Assembly (NCBI RefSeq): GCF_003966715.1
Contig: NZ_AP018907.1
Coordinates: 856,001-920,000, forward strand
Direction: 5' to 3'
Length of the DNA: 64,000 nt
From: Blastochloris tepida
Lineage (GTDB): Bacteria; Pseudomonadota; Alphaproteobacteria; Rhizobiales; Xanthobacteraceae
Part shown: positions 46,501 through 57,481 of the stretch, in pieces
Layout: the number at the start of each line of letters is the position of its first letter
How positions within the stretch are numbered: position 1 is the stretch's first letter
Program-made: the position numbers and the translations under genes
Notes under the pieces: model-generated
Database searches by the model: none
The model's input: the letters and a program-made list of their open reading frames with translations, nothing else
Told to the model about the DNA's origin: nothing

Positions 46501-46556
46501 TGATCGCCGGCGACGATCAGGAGGTCGACCCGGTGAAGGCGGCCGTCATGCGGTGA
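43503..46556 (+). CDS. Large virion/DNA-ejection-like protein
   Basis: 1017 residues, Ala/Gly/Arg-rich. An N-terminal beta strand pair (NVIEVELPDGTVIEVAGV) is followed by a Pro/Ala linker. Glycine-zipper-like hydrophobic segments lie at about 235-260 and 275-300 (AAAAGAGAGLVGEL). Long helices (about 320-700) follow. This composition and the short predicted membrane-active segments resemble internal virion or ejection proteins of podophages. No enzyme motif is seen, so the call is by architecture only. Confidence 0.5.
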   Translation: MPSLNESEGRRSQGGAMTASPQNVIEVELPDGTVIEVAGVTTPEAAARAAHAYMKRRPAGPTAGAPVAATPSPAATTAPADPAAAAAMRPAPEPHQSLARQIGGAIGRAAAGVPQLAVERVLSPLSQAARGVREGVAAVAGLPVDLVNAGLSLAGLGSEKPVAGSKQIDELLNGYGAFEPPPAQNFGERMLRRVGIEVGAATVPVAGALRAGEMGVEAARKLPPLVREFVESAATAPGQFVAREGTTAAAAGAGAGLVGELTGRNRAIGEGREPTTGQQIGDLAGALGGAGAVGVVRSVGPAVADVARAVTGSPSYTSKVVREAAAEQLAQNYVGPASQDGDTRQIIEAIERGRRVGDAVPGFRDTLAARTGNAGFAALEQSRSSTGPNSGLFAQRRAENTAAVDSALAGVAPQGSPSDLRNALAVERDRRLAEAADRTRAAQATFNQAADRLQAVRATADARGADIRSALEDAKAAARDVEREAWRGVSDAGEVDIRPLAASFQRVTGGLSEAERRSFVPRDIVSIPDAIIERVQPRNPALAQTRADLPAEDRAIFDAILGGGAAPDATVNVRLGEVTGLRSALSSALIEAGIARDPARARVLNQYISAVDDYLGAALPAELRGQYDAARAVSRDLNDRFTRPQSAIAQTLDRQQGLYRQPDSAVPDKFVQSDEGRIADFEALIREAGNDPRTRGAIRDQVLSDVRQRGLLDDPERLDAYLGRYNTVFSRFPELRAELGNAAALRRTLGEATTAEAGLARDLGTPERPGRGTVGQYLRSADETTEAAFERVLRSHEPGKAADELLRFTGDSPAAVDGARAAFWRSLEKHARATDPATPGVRPWVPAAMKSFLDEPRSVAVAERLYRDNPEHLANIRQIAEAIQGVDLRPRPPAAVGGNPAAAGGPGNILTPETVMSRTLAWHRGQIGGPFLVSSLAAVAARRAVRRAHADAISRLLDEALLDPDLAKLLLEQNNPATRAALTRRTKGWMGNEASTLADLIAGDDQEVDPVKAAVMR

Positions 46557-46571
46557 GGGGTGACCGTATCG

Positions 46572-47048
46572 TCACCGACAATGGGAAACGAAAACGGTGG
46601 ACCGTGTCGCACGATATTTTTCGCCAACAACGGGCATGGCCATATTGTTAATGTGTGAGTTCATATGCACTATCATTCGTGATTTAACGTGAAAATTGAA
46701 TACATTTATTGCATTTCTTTTTATCACAACTGCGATTATGTGGTCATCATCTGCGCTGGTCACCGTTGCCTCTTCGATGGGATTTCGGCCGTCAATTACT
46801 GAAGACATGCCTGGAGGCACGTAACTGTCAACGGAAACGTAGAAGCGGCCGTTGTCGAGAATTATCCGGACGGGCCCCAAGCTATCCTCGAACCAACGGG
46901 GTGCGTCCGAGGCAATGCTCACGCCTTTTCCTTCCAACGGCGCACACTCAAAGACCTGAAGCGCCGACGCATCGCGTGTCGACAAATTCAGCGAAGAACC
47001 GACACAGGCGGCGATCGCGAAGAGATGACAGGCTGAACGGCTGGGCAT
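46572..47048 (-). CDS. Small exported protein
   Basis: 158 residues with an N-terminal signal-like segment (CHLFAIAACVGSSL). Beta-rich mature part, no known domain. AT-richer than its flanks. Transcribed opposite to the virion-like gene. Confidence 0.6.
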   Translation of the reverse strand: MPSRSACHLFAIAACVGSSLNLSTRDASALQVFECAPLEGKGVSIASDAPRWFEDSLGPVRIILDNGRFYVSVDSYVPPGMSSVIDGRNPIEEATVTSADDDHIIAVVIKRNAINVFNFHVKSRMIVHMNSHINNMAMPVVGEKYRATRSTVFVSHCR

Positions 47049-47166
47049 GTGGTGGCACCCGCAGCGGGCCGAGGCGATCCACTTCTAGTATGTTGAATGT
47101 CGCTTGTGCAATTAGGAACTGTGGCGAGTCGATGCGCAGCTTCCGATTTCCCCGCTGCTCGGGATA

Positions 47167-49365
<2,199 letters not shown>

Positions 49366-49413
49366 GGGTGACAGCATCAGGAAAATCCCGCATCCGCCGA
49401 CGGCAAACCCTGA

Positions 49414-49683
49414 TCACTGCTTTCCCTGCTGCCGCAAGAGAGTGCGTGCTACGCCCCGTTCGGCTTCTTCGTCAGCCCCGACGCTCAATTTCTCCGGTGT
49501 GCATCGGCTCGTAGGCGGGCTCCCGCATACACGGGCGATTTCGGCCCAGCCGACACACTTCCCGTCCGGTCCTCGGTATCCAGGCCCTCCGCGGCTCCCG
49601 CAGCCGCGTGACGCTGCCACGGCCGAGGACACCAGGATAAGGACACCGGCAACGACGATGAGCGGCGATCGCAGCGCAGACAT
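49414..49683 (-). CDS. Small exported cysteine-rich protein
   Basis: 89 residues. A signal peptide (residues 1-24, ending SSAVAA) precedes a Gly/Cys-rich part, SRGCGSRGGPGYRGPDGKC, with four to five cysteines. Proteins of this type are seen in Hyphomicrobiales genomes; function unknown. Confidence 0.6.
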   Translation of the reverse strand: MSALRSPLIVVAGVLILVSSAVAASRGCGSRGGPGYRGPDGKCVGWAEIARVCGSPPTSRCTPEKLSVGADEEAERGVARTLLRQQGKQ

Positions 49684-49694
49684 TGAAGAACCCG

Positions 49695-50441
49695 CTATCT
49701 CGTCGGCTGCTGAGCAATGCTGATCTCATGCCGGTCAGAGCCTACGACAACGACAAGCCGATAGCTCTTCTGGTCAGAGCCTTCGGGTGGTTGAATATGG
49801 ACTTGGCCACCGTACCACTCGCCCGGCAGGAGCGTGTTGTCCTTGATGACCCCTCGTTCGAGGGCCACCATGTTGGCTTGGCCACGCTCAATGGTGGCTG
49901 AGATCATGGCCTCGTTCTGCATGTTGGCGTTCGCCTGGGCGACCGCTGCGGCAGCTGGGCTGTAACCGACGGTGTGGGCCTGATAGACGCCGCGAGGCGT
50001 ATAGACGGTCGTGTTGGCGTTATAATAGCCGGCGTTTGCAGCGGCGGCCGCGTTTGCCCCAGCGGCCAGCCCGGTCAGGATAGCAGCTGCGACCTGCCGG
50101 TTGCGCTCCTCAGTTCGGAGGTCTTCGAACGTGAACACCTTCAGAGCAGCCTCAGACGACTCGGCGCGCTGGTAGGCCTCGATGTCCGCGACGCGGAATT
50201 CCAGCGGCTGTTTCGTCAGGTTGTTGATGCCGACCACGAACACAGGCCGGGCGCCGGCAGCAAATTCGCGAGCTGCCGCGCGGACGAGCACGATCGAGGA
50301 CTTTCTTCGCGACACTATCGCCGGCTGGCCGTCTCGTGTGATCGATTGCTGATCTGGCCCTGCTTGGAAGGCTACCCGTTCGTGGACACACGCTCCAAGA
50401 ACGCTCGCGACCGCCAGCACCAGCACCCAACCTCCACGCAT
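49695..50441 (-). CDS. Lipoprotein of unknown function
   Basis: 248 residues. Signal peptide with lipobox LGAC (residues 15-18). The mature part has an Ala/Asn-rich middle (GLAAGANAAAAANAGYY) and a beta-rich end, VHIQPPEGSDQKSYRLVV. The start at 50,441 was chosen because the lipobox then sits correctly. Confidence 0.7.
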   Translation of the reverse strand: MRGGWVLVLAVASVLGACVHERVAFQAGPDQQSITRDGQPAIVSRRKSSIVLVRAAAREFAAGARPVFVVGINNLTKQPLEFRVADIEAYQRAESSEAALKVFTFEDLRTEERNRQVAAAILTGLAAGANAAAAANAGYYNANTTVYTPRGVYQAHTVGYSPAAAAVAQANANMQNEAMISATIERGQANMVALERGVIKDNTLLPGEWYGGQVHIQPPEGSDQKSYRLVVVVGSDRHEISIAQQPTR

Positions 50442-50639
50442 CGACAACCTCCCCCGCGCTGCGCCGATGCTCTCGTTTCGGTTGCCTTCTCGCAACCCCA
50501 ATAAATGCTTACGTTAGGTCGATCGGGACCGGATTTTGCGGCAAACTGACGTCTGTTCGCCGAATGGTTCCGCTCGGAATAACCTCGGCGCCCGAGCGAA
50601 GGGGCCGCGTGTCCCGCCGAGGGTCGACCGCGCTGAAGG

Positions 50640-50885
50640 ATGTGGAAAATGGTTCTTGGCTGGTGGCGCCGACGGCAGGCCTACGCCGCTGCGGTGGAGG
50701 ATCAGGCCGCGGAGTTGATCGCCCAACACGGCGATCACGCCTATCGGCTCGCCCGGGATGCTGGCCGTCTGACCAGCGCGGATGACCTCCAGGTGCATTT
50801 CTGGGCGAAGGTGGCGCAGGAAATCGCTCGGCGGCAGGGCCACGAAATCGGAGCCGACACGGCGACGCGCTATCTGGAGCGCTGA
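50640..50885 (+). CDS. Conserved small hypothetical protein
   Basis: 81 residues (78 from the ATG at 50,649). Trp/Arg-rich start then helices: AAAVEDQAAELIAQHGDHAY and FWAKVAQEIARRQGHEIG. Short proteins of this pattern are widespread in alphaproteobacteria. Its end overlaps the convergent nuclease gene by 16 bp. Confidence 0.65.
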   Translation: MWKMVLGWWRRRQAYAAAVEDQAAELIAQHGDHAYRLARDAGRLTSADDLQVHFWAKVAQEIARRQGHEIGADTATRYLER

Positions 50886-51343
50886 GCCCGCCGCCATTCC
50901 CAAGGCTCGACGAACTCGGTTCCCCACAGGCCGCGCTTGGCGGCCCGCGCCTCGGCCTCCGCGCTGTCGTATTCGTGGCTGTAGCGGATGAACGAGAGCG
51001 CCCAACCGCTGCGCACCATGGCGTCGCCAAGATCGATGCCACGGGCGGAACAGTGGGCAAGCGTCCTGCCATACCGATCGGTGCCGTCCGGTGTGCAGGC
51101 GACGACGCTCGGGCCGATCAGGTCGGCCAACTTCATGGCGGACTGCCCGCCGCACAGGATGGGGGCGCCGGTCGATCGGTTGCGGCAATGCTGCGAACTC
51201 TCGGGCGCGTCGATCCCCGACAGGCGAATGCGCCCGCCGTGGATTTCGATCGTGTCGCCGTCGATCACAGACGCCCGGCCCAAGATCGGCTCAGCTGCCG
51301 CAGGGGATACGAGAACGAGAAGGACCAGGAGGATGCGGATCAT
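50870..51343 (-). CDS. Secreted thermonuclease-family protein
   Basis: 157 residues. Signal peptide (1-18), then the SNase core: ASVIDGDTIEIHGGRIRLSG, IDAPE with the catalytic acidic residue, and DRYGRTLAHC. The family hydrolyses DNA and RNA with calcium; several bacterial members are only nuclease-like. Start at 51,343 chosen for the signal peptide. Confidence 0.85.
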   Translation of the reverse strand: MIRILLVLLVLVSPAAAEPILGRASVIDGDTIEIHGGRIRLSGIDAPESSQHCRNRSTGAPILCGGQSAMKLADLIGPSVVACTPDGTDRYGRTLAHCSARGIDLGDAMVRSGWALSFIRYSHEYDSAEAEARAAKRGLWGTEFVEPWEWRRAQRSR

Positions 51344-51628
51344 GCCTGCTTCCGAAGGTACGCTGCGGCGGTGCGGATCGCCTCTTCGGCCGAGTGGCTG
51401 ACCGAATGGACCGCGCACGCAAGCATCAGGTTCTGGCCGAGACCGATCTCATCGAGTCGGCGGCTGGCGTTTGGAGTTAGCGAGGGACAACTGAGTTGGC
51501 GTTGGTCGGCTGGTACGGCACCTTATCGTTCGTCGTTCTTGATTCGAAAGGGTCTGAACAGAGTGACATGTTCCGGCCGTAATCGTTTATCGTCACATTG
51601 CCGATTTGCCGTCGGGGCGGTTAGTCAA

Positions 51629-53092
51629 ATGCCGAAGCCAAAGCCACAAAGAATTCGTGATCCAATACATAATCTTATCGAGTTTGGGTCCGGTCATTTT
51701 GAAAACACTATATGGCAAGTCATTCAGACGCCGCCATTCCAGCGGTTAAGAAGAATTAAGCAACTCGGATTTTCAGAATTTGTATTTCCAGGAGCGACGC
51801 ATACGCGTTTTGCCCACAGTATTGGTGTGTTCCATGCAGCGCGACAGCTTGTTGAGGTGATTGAGAGATATGCTGGATCTCACCAACAACAGTTTAAAGA
51901 GCTTCGAGTCCCTCATGTTCTCGCTGCCGCACTTCTCCACGACGTTGGACATGGAATGTTCAGCCACGCCTTCGAGGCGCTCGGGAAGGAATTTAAATGG
52001 CCTATGGCTCGGCATGAGGAAGTAAGCCAGAAGATCATTCGTGACAGCGAAATATCTCGTGTGCTTGATCGTGAGTTGAGTAAGGGATTTTCCGAGAACG
52101 TTGCCGATTTAATTGCCCAGGATACGCCAAGCGATTTGTATGGCTCCATCGTGTCGAGTCAATTTGACGCCGACCGATTGGATTATATGCAGCGTGATAG
52201 GCTGATGACAGGCGTTCAAAGCAGCGGTGTTGACCCAACTTGGCTTCTTGCAAATCTTGAGGTGGCCGAGGTTCCGACTGGTGTTGATGAGGCCAGCGCT
52301 GGGGTTGTGGAAACGCTGGTTTTAGGGCCGAAAGCTATTCAAACTGCCGAAAGCTATGTCCTTGCATTGTTCCATCTCTACCCAAATGTTTACCTCCACA
52401 AGGCTACTCGCGGTGCGGAAATGCTTTTCCAGGCGCTCATGCGGCGTCTTGTACGCCTGCACGCTGCAAATGGCATTTCCCGAAGCGGTTTGCCGGACCG
52501 GCATCCGATTTTTCGCTTTTTCGAGGAGCCGACGAATCTGAGCAGGGCGGTCGCGCTCGACGACACCGTTTTCTGGGGCGCTATGCCGATGTTGTCCGAG
52601 GCCGACGACGATGAGGTTCGCCGGTTGGTGTCCGCATTGCGCGAACGTCGCCTCGCAAGGTGCGTTGATCTGAGAGTGCGCGTCGAAGCGTCGCTACCGC
52701 AAGCGAACGGTGAGAAGCGTGAACAATGGAGAGCTCGTGTAAAACTTGTCTGCGATGAAACCGCCAAGGAATTGAAGAATATTGATGCTGCTAGGCTTAG
52801 AGATAAAAAAGAAGAAGCCTGTGACGACAAGCCGGCTCGGTTTCTTGTTGATCAATATGCTCGAAACCCGTACAAGCGGTTTCAAGATTCTAAGACGCCC
52901 CTTAATCAGATCTTAATTCGTGTTGGAGATTCTCCACCTAGAGACATGGGGGAGTTTTCCCCAATTATCGCGCACGCGGAACCCTTTGACCTCTGCCGGG
53001 CATATGTGTTTCGAGACGACACGGATGCCGAATCTGTGATAGAGAACGTAATGAGAACAAAAATCCAGGAGACCGGCCATGGCCACGCGTGA
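51629..53092 (+). CDS. HD-domain phosphohydrolase (SAMHD1/dNTPase-like)
   Basis: 487 residues. The HD metal site is complete: His63 in THTRFAHSIG, His104-Asp105 in LLHDVGHG, and the downstream Asp in SQFDADRLDYMQRD (178-190). The RDPIHNLI start matches the YwfO/SAMHD1 type of dNTP triphosphohydrolase. GC is visibly lower than in the flanks. The last 14 bp overlap the next gene, so the two form an operon. dNTP hydrolysis is a known antiviral strategy; that role here is inference. Confidence 0.85.
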   Translation: MPKPKPQRIRDPIHNLIEFGSGHFENTIWQVIQTPPFQRLRRIKQLGFSEFVFPGATHTRFAHSIGVFHAARQLVEVIERYAGSHQQQFKELRVPHVLAAALLHDVGHGMFSHAFEALGKEFKWPMARHEEVSQKIIRDSEISRVLDRELSKGFSENVADLIAQDTPSDLYGSIVSSQFDADRLDYMQRDRLMTGVQSSGVDPTWLLANLEVAEVPTGVDEASAGVVETLVLGPKAIQTAESYVLALFHLYPNVYLHKATRGAEMLFQALMRRLVRLHAANGISRSGLPDRHPIFRFFEEPTNLSRAVALDDTVFWGAMPMLSEADDDEVRRLVSALRERRLARCVDLRVRVEASLPQANGEKREQWRARVKLVCDETAKELKNIDAARLRDKKEEACDDKPARFLVDQYARNPYKRFQDSKTPLNQILIRVGDSPPRDMGEFSPIIAHAEPFDLCRAYVFRDDTDAESVIENVMRTKIQETGHGHA

Positions 53093-53618
53093 ACAGCATT
53101 TGGCCGCGGTTCGCATCGTCCAGGATGCAGATGGCGAGCTCGTTGGGCGTACGCGCCTCCAGAAGATTGCCTTCCTTTTGAAGCTTGCCGGGTTCGAAAG
53201 CCAGTTCTCTTTCGAATATCGGCATTATGGGCCGTATAGTGAGGATCTTGCACAAGCAATGGAGATTGCTGCAGCGCTCGGTACGGTTCTGGAGGATGAG
53301 CGCATAGCTGACTGGGGCGGTCGTTACTCGATCTATACTTTAGGGAAAAATGTTGCTCCACGAGACCCTGTGAGATCTGCATTTGTACAGAAAGCAAAGC
53401 GGGTTAATGCTGTTGAGTTGGAGCTTGCTGCTACAGCAGCATATCTCTTTGTTGGAGAGGGCATCGGCGGAACTGCCGGCGGTAACCCGTGGCACGAAAC
53501 ACGTCGGCGCAAACCGAGCAAAGCTGCCGGGGGGCGGCTTGAGCGCGCGGCTAGGGTCTACGAGGAACTTCGCCAGTCTGAGACCGTCTATCCTCTTCCT
53601 GAGTTGCCGCCTCCGTAA
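53079..53618 (+). CDS. YwgA/Panacea-like partner protein
   Basis: 179 residues. GRTRLQKIAFLLKLAGFE then FEYRHYGPYSEDLAQAME is the pattern of YwgA-type proteins, also like the Panacea (DUF4065/SocA) fold. In Bacillus subtilis ywgA lies close to the HD-hydrolase gene ywfO, supporting a functional pair. It overlaps the HD gene by 14 bp. It could be an antitoxin-like or sensor subunit. Confidence 0.7.
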   Translation: MATREQHLAAVRIVQDADGELVGRTRLQKIAFLLKLAGFESQFSFEYRHYGPYSEDLAQAMEIAAALGTVLEDERIADWGGRYSIYTLGKNVAPRDPVRSAFVQKAKRVNAVELELAATAAYLFVGEGIGGTAGGNPWHETRRRKPSKAAGGRLERAARVYEELRQSETVYPLPELPPP

Positions 53619-53733
53619 TTTCCGCTGCGATCACGAAACCAACGTCGACCGGCGGCACGCCGTCTGAACTGGTGCGCTTCCCCGGCTCCGTGGCCGACGA
53701 ACCTTGCGGATCAGTTCCGGGGGGGGCTGGCGC

Positions 53734-53976
53734 CTACTGCCCCACCGCATCCCTCACGCATTTGGTGGTGAAGCTGGTTTGCGCCGCGCCGTGCAGCTTC
53801 TTGTCGGCCGCCTGGGCATCGCAGGCCGTCTTGGCGTCGGTCTCGCACTTCTTCATGAAGCTTGTCAGGGCGGCACCGTGGAGCTTCTTGGCGTCGGCGG
53901 TGGCCTTGCAGCTGTCGGCGAGCGCCGGGCCAGCGAGCAGGGTGGCCGTCAGGACGGCAATTCCGAAGCGGAGCAT
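53734..53976 (-). CDS. PsiF-repeat exported protein
   Basis: 80 residues. Signal peptide ending in ALA, then two repeats of the Cys-Lys-Ala-x-Ala...KKLHGAALTSFMKKC type (about 22-47 and 50-76), the PsiF pattern. The family is periplasmic and of unknown function. Confidence 0.8.
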   Translation of the reverse strand: MLRFGIAVLTATLLAGPALADSCKATADAKKLHGAALTSFMKKCETDAKTACDAQAADKKLHGAAQTSFTTKCVRDAVGQ

Positions 53977-54107
53977 TGATTCCTCCCTGGCGTCCTTTGC
54001 GACGCCTCAGCCGAGGCGAAACCATCTCGCGAGAGCCGTCAAGACGGCGCGAGAACCCTTCTGGACGGAACCTGCAGGACGTGGCGCCCCGCGGCGGCTG
54101 TTGCCGT

Positions 54108-55373
54108 CTAGGCCGCGGGGCCGAGGGCCACATCCGGCGCAAACCGCCGGATCGTCTCGGCCACATAGGACGGTGCGAGGTGGGCGTAATGCTTCTCCAC
54201 CATCCGGGTGTCGGCATGGCCGAGGGCGTGCGCGACCACCATCAGCGGCGCGCCACCGCGCACCATCGTGCTGGCGTAGGTGTGCCGGAGCTCGTGCAGG
54301 GTGATGCTGTCGAGCCCCGCCTTCTCCAGCGCGTCCCTGAACCCCCGCTGATAGCTGGCCGGCTTCCACGGCTCGCCGGTGGCCTGCGTCAGCAGGAAGG
54401 CATCCGGGCTCTTGTCCTTGGTGAGGTCGGCGAACAGCCGGGCGCCGCCGGCCGGCAACGGGATGTGCCGCGGCTTGCCGCTCTTGCTCTCCGCGACGAA
54501 CACCGAGCCGTTGGCCGCGTCGAAATCGCGGACCTTCAGCCGAGCCAATTCGCCGAACCGGGCGCCGGTCACCAGCGCCGCCGCGATCAAGTCGCGCAAC
54601 CGGCCCTCGGCGGCCGCCAGCAAGCGGCCTTGCTCGGCCGTGTCCAGGAACCGCACCCTGGCCGCGGTGGTGCCGCGGAACGGCTTCACGAGGCGCCACG
54701 CTGAATCATCATGCACGAGCTGGCCGGTGCGCGCCCAATTGAGCGCGGCCTTCAGCACCGTCAGCGTCCGGTTGGCCGTGTCGCGCCGTTGGCGCAGCAC
54801 CTCGGGGTCTTTGAGGTCGACCGCCCGCGTGGCCTGCTTCGTGGCGAAGCGCCGCGTCCGCACCCGCTTCGGCGCCTTCACGAGGCCATCGCGCCACTGC
54901 CGCAGCCCCTCGGCTGTCAGATCGGCGGCGAGGATCGAGCCCAACGCCGGCCGGATGTGCGCGCCGGCTCGCGCCCGTGCGTCGGCCACCGACTTCATGC
55001 CCTCGGCCTCGCGGGCGGCGAAGTAGCGATCGAGGATGGCGTCGACGGTCAGGCCGGCGCCCGGGTCGGTCTTTGGCCCGGCAATGACTGCCTTGGCCCA
55101 AACCCTGGCCTTCTCCTTCGCCTGTTCGTGGTCGAGTACCGCCTCGCCATCGGCCGTGGTGACGTCGTCGGCGAGCCCGAGCCGCGTCTGCACCCGCGTC
55201 CCGCTCGGCCGGCGCGTGGCCGCGAGCCACGATCCGCCATGGCCGCGGGTGCCGCGCCCCCTGCGGTAGCCAAGCCGGATGCCCGGCCCGATGACCTCCC
55301 ATTCCGGGGCGTCGGAGCGGGGGAGGGCGAGGCGGGCGGTGCGGCTGGAAAGAGCGCTGCGACGGCGCGGCAT
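54108..55373 (-). CDS. Tyrosine recombinase/integrase (island integrase 2)
   Basis: 421 residues. A long basic N-terminal arm, a core-binding domain (about 105-215) and a catalytic domain with VTGARFGELARLKVRD (Arg), LHELRHTYAS (His-x-x-Arg) and ALGHADTRMVEKHYAHL (His and Tyr). Its start lies 140 bp left of the attR repeat. With integrase 1 at the other end, it suggests two elements. Confidence 0.93.
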   Translation of the reverse strand: MPRRRSALSSRTARLALPRSDAPEWEVIGPGIRLGYRRGRGTRGHGGSWLAATRRPSGTRVQTRLGLADDVTTADGEAVLDHEQAKEKARVWAKAVIAGPKTDPGAGLTVDAILDRYFAAREAEGMKSVADARARAGAHIRPALGSILAADLTAEGLRQWRDGLVKAPKRVRTRRFATKQATRAVDLKDPEVLRQRRDTANRTLTVLKAALNWARTGQLVHDDSAWRLVKPFRGTTAARVRFLDTAEQGRLLAAAEGRLRDLIAAALVTGARFGELARLKVRDFDAANGSVFVAESKSGKPRHIPLPAGGARLFADLTKDKSPDAFLLTQATGEPWKPASYQRGFRDALEKAGLDSITLHELRHTYASTMVRGGAPLMVVAHALGHADTRMVEKHYAHLAPSYVAETIRRFAPDVALGPAA

Positions 55374-55512
55374 AGCGGCCTCAGTTTTCGTTGTCGATTT
55401 CGTTGCTATCTATCCCACGAAACGAGGCCAGACACCAGTGGACAAACAAAGAAATAATCGTTGTTTTTCAATCGTCTAATGTTGTATCTGTATGTCTAGG
55501 AACGTCCAATTT

Positions 55513-55563
55513 GTCGCCCTCTCACGGCGAAAACAGGGGTTCGAGTCCCCTAGGGAGCGCCAT
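55513..55563 (+). repeat. Right attachment site (attR): partial tRNA-Glu 3' end
   Basis: 51 bp identical to 17,918-17,968. The 5' half of a tRNA is missing, so this is not a functional gene. Integrases lie on both sides (54,108-55,373 and 55,670-57,481), so it may serve both elements. Confidence 0.93.
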
Positions 55564-55669
55564 TTCCGACTAACCCCTTGACCTGTCGGAAGAAGCCGGA
55601 TTATCAAAGGGTTGAAGCCTCCAGGTGCTACACGCATCTGCTACACGAGGCTCGCCTTTGTCCCGTCAG

Positions 55670-57481
55670 ATGACCCACATTCAGCGGCGTCGTGGCACAC
55701 CTGAGTTTCGTCGGAGGCTTCCGGTCGAGATGGCCGGCAAGCCGGTTCCGTCATGGTGGCCGGCGAACCTCCGCGACCTCGTCTCCGCCAAGACCGGCTG
55801 CTTCAAGCGTGAACTGGTGCGCGGCATTGCCCGAGTGCCGGAGCCCAGGCGCAAGGCCCAAGTCGCCAAGCTGATCGCCGAGACGGAGGCGCTGTTCGCG
55901 GAGGCGAAGCGGACCCTGGCCACCGGGCCGAGGCGTGAGCTTTCGGAAGGTGACCTCCAATTCCTCGCCGATCACCGCCGGGCTGAAATCCTCTCCGTCG
56001 ATGAACACCTCCGGCGGGAGGGGTTCGGGCTGATGGGAGAGGAAGGGGCAGGTGTTCAGATCGGCAGCGCTCTTGAGGAACCGGGCCTCACCACCGCGGA
56101 CTACGACTTCCTCGGCGCCGTCCAGGCCGAACGATTCGCCGACATGAAGCGGGAACTGGCGACACGCCGGCCACCGGCTCAGATCATCGAGCGGGCCAAG
56201 CGGGCGGCGGCCGAACTGTTGAGCGTCGAGCTTCAGGACGGCAGCGAAGACCTTCGCGACGCCGCATTGCGTCTCCTGGAGGCCGAGGTGCTGGCATTCC
56301 AGGACGCCACCCGGCGCCACAACGGCGAGGTCGTGCGGACGCCGGCCACGCCCTCCACAAAGCCCGCCAATCGTGCCGACGCCAGCGACGGCCCCAGGCT
56401 GACGGAGGCCTTCAAGGCGTGGTCTGGCGAGAACGCCAATCCTGGCAAGGAGAAGCCCGCATCCAACACGATCCGGGAAGCCGATCATGCTGTCCGCAGG
56501 TTCATCGAGCTGCATGGTGACCTCTTCGTTCGTCAGATCACCCGCAAGCACGCGCGTGAATTCCGCGATGCGCTTCTGAAGCTGCCGACGCGGCTTCCCG
56601 GCTATCTGCGGCAGCTTCCTCTTCCGAAGCTGCTTGCTGAGCCGGCGATTGAGAAGATGCCGAAGCCGAATGTTGCGACTGTCAACAAGGCTATGGCGCT
56701 CTTGTCCGCGATCTTGAGTGAAGCCGCTGACGATCATGACCTTGAAGCCGATGCAGCGGGTTGGTCGAATCCGTTCAAAGGCTTGCGGATCAAGGGGGCC
56801 AGTAAGGCGGAGGGCAAGCGACGCCCATTCGAGATGGCGGAATTGCGGAAGGTGTTTTCTGACCCCGAGATCATCGGTGGCGACAAGCCCAAGGGCGGAG
56901 GACGCGGCATCACGGCGCGGTGGCTTCCGCTCCTGGCGTTGTTCAACGGAGCGCGGCGCGAAGAACTCGCGCAATTGAAGGTGCGCGACGTCATGCTTGA
57001 TGACGTCTCCGGTCGCTGGTTTCTGAACCTCACCAACCTTGAGGACGATCAAAGCCTGAAGACGGACGGCAGCGTGCGCAAAGTCCCGGTTCACCGCGAA
57101 CTGATCGCCTGCGGCTTCCTCGAATATGTGGCTGCGAGACGAAGGAAGGAGCTGGACGGTTGGCTGTTCCCGTTGTTGACGCCGAACAGCGAAGGCATCC
57201 GCGGCGACAGTTGGGGCAGGTGGTTCGGGCGAAAGCTCGATGAACTCGGCCTCAGCGATCCGCGCCTTGTGTTCCACTCGTTCCGTCACACCTTCCTCGA
57301 CCGCTGCCGGGACTGCGACGTGCCGCGGGAAATCGCCTACGCCTTCACCGGCCACGCCACCGGGAAAACGGTCGGCGACGATTATGGGCGCGGCTTCTCC
57401 ATCACGCGGCTTGCACGGGAGATGGACAAGGTGCGCTATCCGGGGCTGGACCTGTCCGCCTACTACGTCCAGGCCGCTTGA
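55670..57481 (+). CDS. Tyrosine recombinase/integrase (third)
   Basis: 603 residues, long for an integrase because of an extended N-terminal half (about 1-230). The catalytic domain has LFNGARREELAQLKVRD, VFHSFRHTFLDRC and TGHATGKTVGDDYG. It starts 107 bp beyond attR and reads away from it, the usual place for the integrase of an element whose left end is that repeat. An earlier ATG at 55,625 is less likely. Confidence 0.92.
   Translation: MTHIQRRRGTPEFRRRLPVEMAGKPVPSWWPANLRDLVSAKTGCFKRELVRGIARVPEPRRKAQVAKLIAETEALFAEAKRTLATGPRRELSEGDLQFLADHRRAEILSVDEHLRREGFGLMGEEGAGVQIGSALEEPGLTTADYDFLGAVQAERFADMKRELATRRPPAQIIERAKRAAAELLSVELQDGSEDLRDAALRLLEAEVLAFQDATRRHNGEVVRTPATPSTKPANRADASDGPRLTEAFKAWSGENANPGKEKPASNTIREADHAVRRFIELHGDLFVRQITRKHAREFRDALLKLPTRLPGYLRQLPLPKLLAEPAIEKMPKPNVATVNKAMALLSAILSEAADDHDLEADAAGWSNPFKGLRIKGASKAEGKRRPFEMAELRKVFSDPEIIGGDKPKGGGRGITARWLPLLALFNGARREELAQLKVRDVMLDDVSGRWFLNLTNLEDDQSLKTDGSVRKVPVHRELIACGFLEYVAARRRKELDGWLFPLLTPNSEGIRGDSWGRWFGRKLDELGLSDPRLVFHSFRHTFLDRCRDCDVPREIAYAFTGHATGKTVGDDYGRGFSITRLAREMDKVRYPGLDLSAYYVQAA

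Noticed and set aside
55513..55563. Second tRNA-Glu gene
   Set aside because: Only the 3' 51 bp are present; the acceptor 5' strand and D arm are missing, so it is an attachment site.
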